Assembly (NCBI GenBank): GCA_964592755.1
Contig: CAZQFS010000111.1
Span: 1-9,837 of the forward strand
Origin: CAZQFS01 sp964592755
GTDB taxonomy: Bacteria > Hydrothermota > Tepidihabitantia > Tepidihabitantales > Tepidihabitantaceae
Length of the DNA stretch: 9,837 bases
Direction: 5' to 3'
In this document: positions 1 through 5,347 of the stretch, piece by piece
Numbering within the stretch: position 1 is the stretch's first letter
Layout: each line of letters opens with the position of its first letter
Position numbers and translations under genes: made by a program
The notes under the pieces: model-generated
Seen by the model: only the letters and a program-made list of their open reading frames with translations
What the model was told of the DNA's origin: nothing
Databases searched by the model: none

Positions 1-53
1 CGGCGCTGCTCTCTCCGTCTTGCAGCTTCGGCTTCTCTTTGATACTCTGACAT
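1..53 (-). CDS. N-terminal fragment of an unidentified minus-strand gene
   Basis: Reading the minus strand from position 53 gives an ATG followed by an open frame to the window edge: MSEYQREAEAARRREQR (17 residues). A good Shine-Dalgarno (AGGAG, plus-strand bases 62-66) lies 8 bases upstream, which is the main reason to call a gene rather than a chance ORF. The visible peptide is charged, rich in Arg, Glu and Ala, and probably helical. It has no signal peptide or recognisable motif. The gene is transcribed away from the DUF2007/ppdK series, so the region 54-267 would be a shared divergent promoter region. The family cannot be named from 17 residues. Confidence 0.5.
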   Translation of the reverse strand, partial: MSEYQREAEAARRREQR

Positions 54-60
54 AGTGGTG

Positions 61-84
61 TCTCCTCTCTCGGGCCTGAGCCCG
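61..84 (-). promoter_or_regulatory. Ribosome binding site and small hairpin in the leader of the minus-strand gene
   Basis: On the minus strand, GAGAGGAGA (plus bases 61-69) precedes the ATG at 53-51. The AGGAG core is spaced 8 bases from the start codon, which supports that start. Just upstream in the same leader, CGGGC (71-75) and GCCCG (80-84) form a 5-bp stem with a 4-base loop. It is too short and has no T-run, so I do not call it a terminator. Confidence 0.5.
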
Positions 85-101
85 GGTTGATTGCATAAAC
101 A

Positions 102-130
102 AGTGTAGACACCGCTCATCTCTTTTTCCA
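102..130 (-). promoter_or_regulatory. Possible sigma70-type promoter for the minus-strand gene
   Basis: On the minus strand, TGGAAA (plus 125-130) and TACACT (plus 102-107) are separated by exactly 17 bases. Each hexamer matches the sigma70 consensus at 4 of 6 positions. It would start transcription about 40 bases upstream of the ATG at position 53, leaving room for the Shine-Dalgarno. The match is moderate and could be chance. Confidence 0.3.
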
Positions 131-188
131 CATCTTTTGATAGTACCTCCGGCGCCGAACTCATCTCTGCCATCTGCACTGTCAAGAC

Positions 189-207
189 TGGCACTATCGC
201 TGTGCCA
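189..207. promoter_or_regulatory. 6-bp dyad between the divergent genes, possible operator
   Basis: TGGCAC (189-194) and GTGCCA (202-207) are perfect inverted repeats around a 7-base spacer. They lie 23 bases upstream of the -35 box of the plus-strand promoter. An operator for either divergent gene is possible. A 6-bp dyad is weak evidence by itself, and an overlapping alternative dyad (CTAT 194-197 with ATAG 207-210) exists. Confidence 0.2.
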
Positions 208-229
208 TAGCAGTAAGTCGCGGCAGGAT

Positions 230-258
230 TTGACGTTGGCTGGCAGGCCGGGTATACT
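230..258 (+). promoter_or_regulatory. Strong sigma70-type promoter
   Basis: TTGACG (230-235) and TATACT (253-258) each match the sigma70 consensus at 5 of 6 positions and are separated by the optimal 17 bases. Transcription should start roughly at bases 263-268. The GTG start of the DUF2007-type gene is at 268-270, so the transcript would have no leader or only a few bases of one, with no room for a Shine-Dalgarno. This is the best promoter in the window. No comparable one was seen before ppdK, pckA or the secreted-protein gene, so it may drive the whole plus-strand series. Confidence 0.7.
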
Positions 259-267
259 ATTTACTCC

Positions 268-516
268 GTGGCTTTGCGTGCAGTGTATCGGCCGGCCGAT
301 GAGTTCATGGCAAATACGCTGCGTGACCTGCTTGAGCAGAGCGGAATCCCGGCAATGATTCACTCGTTTCAGATACCGGCATACGACGGCCTGGCAAGGG
401 TGATGCGACCGGTGTGGGGCGAGGTTCTTGTCGAGGAGCAGGACTGGGACAGGGCCAAAGAGGTCATCGAGGGTTTTCTGGCCACGGATACCGACGTCCC
501 GGCCGCTGATGAATAG
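268..516 (+). CDS. DUF2007-type small protein
   Basis: The product is an 82-residue soluble protein resembling the DUF2007 family, annotated as putative prokaryotic signal-transducing proteins with no proven biochemical role. Family-like features are the N-terminal strand and helix (VYRPADEFMANTLRDLLEQ, residues 6-24), a GIPA turn, a mid-protein Gly followed by PVWGEVLV (48-55), and a helix with the pattern DWDRAKEVIEGF (59-70). The GTG at 268 is preferred because the family's first strand begins there. The next in-frame ATG at 307 would remove it. A strong promoter ends 9 bases before the GTG, so the message looks leaderless. The C-terminal dozen residues are acidic and probably disordered. 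The stop codon overlaps the start of the next gene by 8 bases, suggesting coupled translation. The family call comes from memory of its pattern. Confidence 0.75.
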   Translation: MALRAVYRPADEFMANTLRDLLEQSGIPAMIHSFQIPAYDGLARVMRPVWGEVLVEEQDWDRAKEVIEGFLATDTDVPAADE

Positions 517-730
517 CATTGCCGGTCTGGGCCGGCTGCTGCTCGTGCTGGGGCTTGTCTTGGCGCTGGCCGGAGTCGGGCTGATTGTCGTCGGCCGACT
601 CGGGCTTTCGCGCCTGCCGGGCGACATTGTGGTCGAACGCCGCGGTTTCAGCCTGTATGTGCCGCTGGCGTCGGCGCTCCTGGTGTCGCTGATACTGAGT
701 TTGATAATCAACCTGCTGTTGCGCAGGTAG
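509..730 (+). CDS. DUF2905-type two-helix membrane protein
   Basis: The product is a 73-residue inner-membrane protein of the DUF2905 type, whose function is not known. There are two hydrophobic segments at about residues 8-29 and 49-71. Between them is the family's hallmark short loop with LPGDI (36-40) and a charged VVERRGF stretch. The length is normal for the family. The ATG at 509 is chosen because TM1 starts just after it. The frame continues upstream, but only with a charged, unrelated sequence that is out of frame with the DUF2007 gene. The start overlaps the end of the DUF2007-type gene by 8 bases and has no obvious Shine-Dalgarno, so translation is probably coupled by reinitiation. 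Confidence 0.8.
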   Translation: MNSIAGLGRLLLVLGLVLALAGVGLIVVGRLGLSRLPGDIVVERRGFSLYVPLASALLVSLILSLIINLLLRR

Positions 731-764
731 TCTTCCTCGCGGTCCGGCGACTGTCAAGGAAGCG

Positions 765-822
765 GCCCGGCCGGAGGTCGGTCGGGCAGAAGCAGCACGT
801 CTGTGTCCGGATGGAGGTCCGG
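765..822 (+). promoter_or_regulatory. Two adjacent hairpins with GGA motifs at their loops, ppdK leader
   Basis: Bases 765-773 (GCCCGGCCG) pair with 779-787 (CGGTCGGGC) as a 9-bp stem with one G-T wobble and the loop GAGGT. Bases 807-811 (CCGGA) pair with 818-822 (TCCGG) as a 5-bp stem with the loop TGGAGG. Further GGA triplets lie at 758-760 and 821-823. No T-run follows the first hairpin, so it is a poor intrinsic terminator. The arrangement resembles leaders bound by CsrA/RsmA proteins, which recognise GGA in hairpin loops near a start codon. The hairpins are seen directly. The regulator is inference. Confidence 0.4.
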
Positions 823-831
823 AAAAGTACT

Positions 832-3534
832 ATGCGATTCGTCTACCGTTTCGGCAATGGCCAGGCTGACGGCTCGGCCCGGATGCGCGATGCTCTGGGC
901 GGCAAGGGCGCGAACCTGGCAGAAATGACCCACATCGGGCTGCCCGTGCCGCCCGGTTTCACGATTACGACCGCGGTCTGCGTCTACTACATGCGGCGCA
1001 AATCCCTGCCCAAGCTGCTCCCGGCAGAGGTGCGGAAGGGCATGGCACACATCGAGAGTTCGGTGGGGCGCAGGTTCGGAGAGCCGGACAACCCGCTTCT
1101 GGTCTCTGTTCGTTCCGGGGCGCGCGCCTCGATGCCGGGCATGATGGATACGGTCCTGAATCTGGGCCTGACTGATGCGACGGTCGCGGGCCTGGCCCGG
1201 CTGACCAAGGACGAGCGGTTCGCGCTCGACTCCTATCGCCGGTTCATTCAGATGTTCTCCGACGTCGTACTGGGAACCGGGGACGAGGAGTTTGAGAAGG
1301 TGCTTGCTGCCGAGCGGAAGAAGGCAGGCGTCAAGTCCGACGCCGAGCTGGACGTGCCGGCTCTGACGCGGATTGTTGCCCGGTACCGGGACAAGGTGAA
1401 GGAGCTGACCGGCAAACCGTTCCCCCAGGACCCTGAGGCGCAGCTCTGGATGGCGATTGAGGCCGTGCTTCGCTCGTGGAACACGCCGCGAGCAATCGAG
1501 TACCGCCGCATCTACAGCATTCCGAACGACTGGGGCACCGCGGTGAACGTGCAGGCAATGGTGTTCGGCAACCTGGGCGACGCATCGGCCACCGGGGTCT
1601 GCTTCACCCGTGACCCGGGTACGGGCGAGGCAAAGGTGTACGGCGAGTACCTGAACAATGCTCAAGGCGAGGACATCGTCGCCGGCATCAGGACACCCAA
1701 GCCGCTGGAGTGGCTCGAGTCCGAGCAGCCTGAAGCGTATTCCCAGCTTATCGAGCTGCTCGGCCGGCTGGAGCGACACTATCGCGACATGCAGGACGTC
1801 GAGTTCACGATTGAGAACGGCCGGCTCTGGGTCCTGCAGTGTCGTAACGGCAAGCGGACGCCGAACGCGGCCGTAAGGATTGCCCACGACCTGGCCCAGG
1901 CGAACGTCATCACCCGCAAGGAGGCGGTCCTGCGCATAAAGGCCGAGGACGTCAACGTACTGCTCCATCCGGGCATAGACCCGGATGCCCGGTATGAGGT
2001 CCTGGCCAAAGGCATCGCCGCCTCGCCCGGCGCTGCCTGGGGTGAAATGGTGCTCAGCTCGAGCCGGGCGGTCGAGCTGGCCGACGCGGGCCGGCATGTC
2101 ATCCTGGTCCGTCACCAGACCTCGGCCGACGACGTCGCCGGCATGGCCCGTTCCAGCGGGTTTCTGACCGCGGCCGGCGGCATGACTTCGCACGCCGCGG
2201 TAGTGGCCCGGGGCATGGGCAAGCCGTGCGTGGTCGGATGTGACGCCCTGCGCGTAGATTATGCCAACCGCCGCGTATCGGTCGGGAACCGCGACCTCGT
2301 GGAAGGCGAGGTGATGACCATCAACGGTACGACCGGCGAGTTGATTCTCGGCCGCGTGCCGATGGTCGAGTCGAAGTTCTCTGCCGAGTTCGAGACCCTG
2401 CTGTCGTGGGCGGACAAGTTCCGCCGGCTCGGAGTGAGGACCAATGCCGATACGCCCGAGGATGCGGCCACGGCGCGCCGGTTCGGCGCCGAGGGCATCG
2501 GGTTGTGCCGTACCGAGCACATGTTTTTCGCTGCCGACCGAATCGGCGCCATGCAGGAGATGATTATGGCCGAGACCGAGGCGGGTCGCCGCCGGGCACT
2601 CTCCCGACTGCTTTCGATGCAGCGCAATGACTTTGTCGGCATCTTTCGCGCGATGGACGGATACCCGGTGACGATTCGCACCCTTGACCCGCCGCTGCAC
2701 GAGTTCCTGCCCAAGGACGAGCCCGCGATTGAGAAGCTCGCCCAGAAGATGAACATCACGACCGAGCAGGTCAGAGGCACGATTGCCCGGCTCCATGAGG
2801 AGAATCCGATGCTCGGCTTTCGCGGCTGCCGGCTCGGCATCACCTACCCGGAGATAACCGAGATGCAGGCCCGCGCCGTGTTCGAAGCTGCCTGCCAGGT
2901 CAAGACCGAGGGCATCAAGGTCCTGCCGGAGGTGATGATTCCTCTGGTCAGCACGGCAGAGGAACTGGCCCGGCAGCGCCGACTGGTGGTCAGAGTCGCC
3001 GAGGAGGTCTTCGCCCGCGCCGGCGTCAAAGTCAGCTATCTTGTCGGCACGATGATTGAGGTACCGCGCGCGGCCCTGACCGCGGACGAGGTGGCGCAGG
3101 AGGCCGATTTCTTCTCGTTCGGGACCAACGACCTGACTCAGATGACCTTCGGCTTCTCACGCGACGACGCGGGCAAGTTCCTGCCCGCCTATCTGGAGGG
3201 CAATATCCTCGCCTCGAACCCGTTCGAGACCCTTGACCAGGAAGGCGTCGGCGCGCTGGTCAAGCTCTGCGTCCGGCTCGGCCGCCGCGCCAGGCCGGGC
3301 TTGAAGATCGGCATCTGCGGCGAGCACGGCGGTGATCCTGATTCCATCACGTTCTGCCACAAGGTCGGGATGAACTACGTCAGTTGCTCGGCCTTCCGTG
3401 TTCCTGTCGCCCGCCTGGCCGCGGCGCAGGCCGCCCTGAACGAGGAACTGGCCGAGGAGAGCAAAGCCGCGCGCAAGCGCCCGCCCGACGCCAACCACCT
3501 GTTGCAGAACGAGCGAACCCAGGCGGCGCAGTGA
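832..3534 (+). CDS. ppdK: Pyruvate, phosphate dikinase
   Basis: This cytoplasmic enzyme interconverts pyruvate + ATP + phosphate and phosphoenolpyruvate + AMP + diphosphate. The product is 900 residues from the ATG at 832. The N-terminal ATP-grasp domain has GGKGANLAEMT (23-33), SMPGMMDTVLNLG (100-112), NAQGEDIVAGIRTP (276-289) and LQCRNGKRT (335-343). The swivelling phosphohistidine domain has GGMTSHAAVVARGMGK with catalytic His454, complete for the PEP-utiliser signature. The C-terminal pyruvate/PEP barrel has GIGLCRTEHMFF (555-566), LDPPLHEFLP, GFRGCRLGI, the second PEP-utiliser signature in SFGTNDLTQMTFGF, and GICGEHGGD with catalytic Cys829. Positions match the Clostridium symbiosum enzyme closely (His455, Cys831). 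A charged tail of about 25 residues extends past the usual end. An ATG at 811 is also possible. I prefer 832 because the conserved VYRF start follows it and GGAAAAG lies 4 bases upstream. pckA follows directly. Confidence 0.97.
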   Translation: MRFVYRFGNGQADGSARMRDALGGKGANLAEMTHIGLPVPPGFTITTAVCVYYMRRKSLPKLLPAEVRKGMAHIESSVGRRFGEPDNPLLVSVRSGARASMPGMMDTVLNLGLTDATVAGLARLTKDERFALDSYRRFIQMFSDVVLGTGDEEFEKVLAAERKKAGVKSDAELDVPALTRIVARYRDKVKELTGKPFPQDPEAQLWMAIEAVLRSWNTPRAIEYRRIYSIPNDWGTAVNVQAMVFGNLGDASATGVCFTRDPGTGEAKVYGEYLNNAQGEDIVAGIRTPKPLEWLESEQPEAYSQLIELLGRLERHYRDMQDVEFTIENGRLWVLQCRNGKRTPNAAVRIAHDLAQANVITRKEAVLRIKAEDVNVLLHPGIDPDARYEVLAKGIAASPGAAWGEMVLSSSRAVELADAGRHVILVRHQTSADDVAGMARSSGFLTAAGGMTSHAAVVARGMGKPCVVGCDALRVDYANRRVSVGNRDLVEGEVMTINGTTGELILGRVPMVESKFSAEFETLLSWADKFRRLGVRTNADTPEDAATARRFGAEGIGLCRTEHMFFAADRIGAMQEMIMAETEAGRRRALSRLLSMQRNDFVGIFRAMDGYPVTIRTLDPPLHEFLPKDEPAIEKLAQKMNITTEQVRGTIARLHEENPMLGFRGCRLGITYPEITEMQARAVFEAACQVKTEGIKVLPEVMIPLVSTAEELARQRRLVVRVAEEVFARAGVKVSYLVGTMIEVPRAALTADEVAQEADFFSFGTNDLTQMTFGFSRDDAGKFLPAYLEGNILASNPFETLDQEGVGALVKLCVRLGRRARPGLKIGICGEHGGDPDSITFCHKVGMNYVSCSAFRVPVARLAAAQAALNEELAEESKAARKRPPDANHLLQNERTQAAQ

Positions 3535-3559
3535 AACCTGACCCGAAACCCGACATCGA

Positions 3560-3633
3560 GCCACGAAAAACACGAAGGAATGGGTGCACTCCGGACTCTT
3601 CGCCCTCTGCGCCGACTTCGTGTCCTTCGTGGC
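3560..3633. repeat. Imperfect inverted-repeat element between ppdK and pckA
   Basis: GCCACGAAAAACACGAAG (3560-3577) and CTTCGTGTCCTTCGTGGC (3616-3633) are inverted repeats matching at 16 of 18 positions, around a 38-base centre. Within each arm the ACGAA unit recurs. Sequences of this CCACGAAnnACACGAAG kind are familiar as dispersed intergenic repeats in many metagenomic genomes, and they yield spurious ORFs with peptides such as FVFFV on the antisense strand, as happens here. The element begins 26 bases after the ppdK stop and ends just before the conserved part of pckA. No transposase or target duplication is seen. Confidence 0.7.
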
Positions 3634-3647
3634 AGTCAAGCGCGGGA

Positions 3648-5312
3648 TTGGGCCTAGAGTTCGCCGAGCGGCTGGCCGAGCTGGTCAATCGCCATCCGGA
3701 CGTCCGCCTCAACCCGACCCGCCGCGACATGATTGCCGACGCCGTGGCCCGGCGCGAGGCAATGGTCGCGGCCTGCGGCTGCCTCGCAACCTGGACCCCG
3801 GCTGAGTCCACCGGCCGCAGCCCGCAGGATACGGTCATCGTGCGCCGTCCCGCATCAGAGCAGAACATCGACTGGGATTCACCGAACAACCTGCCGGTCG
3901 GGCCGGACACGTTCGACATGCTCCTTGATGATGCGCTGTCTGCGCTCGGCAGCAAGGAGCGGCTCTATGTCACCGACCGCGTGCTGGGGGCGGACTCATC
4001 CCATGCCCTGCCCGTACGAACCGTCACCGACCGGGCCCTGACCGCGCTCTTCACCGACAACATGTTCCGGCCCGTGCCGCCGGACGTCTCGCGCTCGGTT
4101 TTCGGGCGCAGGCCTTTCACCCTCCTGGTCCTGCCCTATGACAAACTCGACCGCGCCCGCTACGACGGCCGCCTGCGCAAAGTCATGGTTCCCGGCTCCG
4201 GCGACCAGACGTCGAACATGGTCATCGCCATGGACTTCGACCGCCGCCTCGGCCTGGTCTACGGCTCGGCCTACTGCGGGAGCGTGAAGAAGCTGATGTT
4301 CACGGTGATGAACTACCTGCTGCCCGAGCAGGGAATCCTGCCGCTCCACTGCTCGGCCAACGAGGGTGAGTCAGGTGACGTCGCGCTCCTCCTCGGGCTT
4401 TCCGGCACGGGCAAGACCTCGCTCTCGGCCGACCCGCGACGCGCGCTCCTCGGCGACGACGAGCACTCATGGGGCGACGACGGCGTGGCCAACTTCGAGA
4501 ACGGGTGCTACGCCAAACTCATCAACCTGAACCCGGACAAGGAACCGGACATCTACCACGCCTGCTTCCATGAGGCCTCGTATCTGGAGCACGGAGCGAT
4601 TATCGAGAACGCGATGGTCTACCCGGACGGGCAGTTCGACCTGGATGACGAACGGTACACGCCCAATTCGCGCGGCTCGTATCCGCTTTCGTTTCTGCCC
4701 CATGTCAAGACGCCGCCGGTCGGGTCCCATCCGAAGAACATCCTCTTCCTCGCCGCGGATGCCAACGGCGTGCTGCCACCGGTCGCCCGACTCACCCGCG
4801 AGAAGGCGATGCTCTGGTTCCTGCTGGGCTACACCTCCAAGCTCGCCGGCACCGAGACCGGCATCATCGAACCCAGAAGCACGTTCTCCCGCTTCTTCGG
4901 CCAGCCCTTCATGCCGCGGAACCCGGACGCCTACGCGCACCTGCTGGGCGAGAAACTGGCCCGGCACGGAACAAGAGTCTGGCTGGTCAATACCGGCTGG
5001 TCAGGCGGGCCATACGGCGAGGGTCGGCGGATGGACATCAGCCTGACCCGTGAACTGGTCGAGGCCGCGCTTTCAGGGATACTGGACAGGGTGGAGTACG
5101 AAGAAGACCGTGTCTTCCACCTCCAGATTCCGAAGACCTGCGCGAACGTTTCTGACCAGGCCGTTCTCAATCCACGCAACACCTGGCGTGACAAAGCTGC
5201 CTACGACCAACGCGCTGCGAGACTCGCGGCCGAGTTCTGCGCGCGGTTCGACAAGTCCTACGGCAACAAGGGCATCGCTGAGGCCGTAGTGCGTCAGTGC
5301 CCGGGCAAGTAG
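3648..5312 (+). CDS. pckA: Phosphoenolpyruvate carboxykinase (ATP)
   Basis: This cytoplasmic enzyme interconverts oxaloacetate + ATP and phosphoenolpyruvate + CO2 + ADP. The product is 554 residues from the TTG at 3648. Visible ATP-type motifs are TGRSPQD (Arg57), the VKK lysines (214-215), LHCSAN (His234), the P-loop GLSGTGKTSLSADP (250-263, Lys256), GDDEHSW with metal-binding Asp270/Asp271, NSRGSYP (Arg342), LAGTETGI and LVNTGWSGG. These positions track E. coli PckA (Arg65, Lys212/213, His232, Lys254, Asp268/269, Arg333). Unusual residues are Ser for Glu in the GExKK motif and Asn in NFENGCYAK. The start is uncertain. A GTG at 3531 overlaps the ppdK stop (GTGA) and gives 593 residues, but about 26 of them would be encoded by the inverted repeat. 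The frame stays open further upstream inside ppdK. The TTG leaves a normal-length N-terminus but has no clear Shine-Dalgarno. Confidence 0.95.
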   Translation: MGLEFAERLAELVNRHPDVRLNPTRRDMIADAVARREAMVAACGCLATWTPAESTGRSPQDTVIVRRPASEQNIDWDSPNNLPVGPDTFDMLLDDALSALGSKERLYVTDRVLGADSSHALPVRTVTDRALTALFTDNMFRPVPPDVSRSVFGRRPFTLLVLPYDKLDRARYDGRLRKVMVPGSGDQTSNMVIAMDFDRRLGLVYGSAYCGSVKKLMFTVMNYLLPEQGILPLHCSANEGESGDVALLLGLSGTGKTSLSADPRRALLGDDEHSWGDDGVANFENGCYAKLINLNPDKEPDIYHACFHEASYLEHGAIIENAMVYPDGQFDLDDERYTPNSRGSYPLSFLPHVKTPPVGSHPKNILFLAADANGVLPPVARLTREKAMLWFLLGYTSKLAGTETGIIEPRSTFSRFFGQPFMPRNPDAYAHLLGEKLARHGTRVWLVNTGWSGGPYGEGRRMDISLTRELVEAALSGILDRVEYEEDRVFHLQIPKTCANVSDQAVLNPRNTWRDKAAYDQRAARLAAEFCARFDKSYGNKGIAEAVVRQCPGK

Positions 5313-5347
5313 CTCGAGTCCTGCGCCGACCCGGCCCAATTCACCAC

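Noticed and set aside
137..358. A 73-codon plus-strand frame overlapping the promoter and the DUF2007-type gene
   Set aside because: It runs through the strong promoter and overlaps the DUF2007-type gene in another frame. Its product has no family features and it has no Shine-Dalgarno.
765..787. Intrinsic terminator between the DUF2905-type gene and ppdK
   Set aside because: The stem is strong but no T-run follows on either strand, so I list it as a leader structure.
754..2796. A 680-codon open frame on the minus strand opposite ppdK
   Set aside because: It lies antisense to an unmistakable ppdK. Its product is rich in His, Arg and Gly with no family motif, and it is explained by high third-position GC on the opposite strand.
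3560..3633. CRISPR repeat or insertion-sequence end
   Set aside because: There is only one inverted pair, no array of spacers, no transposase and no visible target-site duplication.
3157..3955. Overlapping minus-strand frames across the ppdK-pckA junction with FVFFV-like peptides
   Set aside because: They are antisense products of the inverted-repeat element and flanking real genes, a common source of false hypothetical proteins.
5298..5307. Perfect 10-bp palindrome TGCCCGGGCA at the end of pckA
   Set aside because: It is short, lies within coding sequence, is expected by chance at this GC content, and has no T-run.
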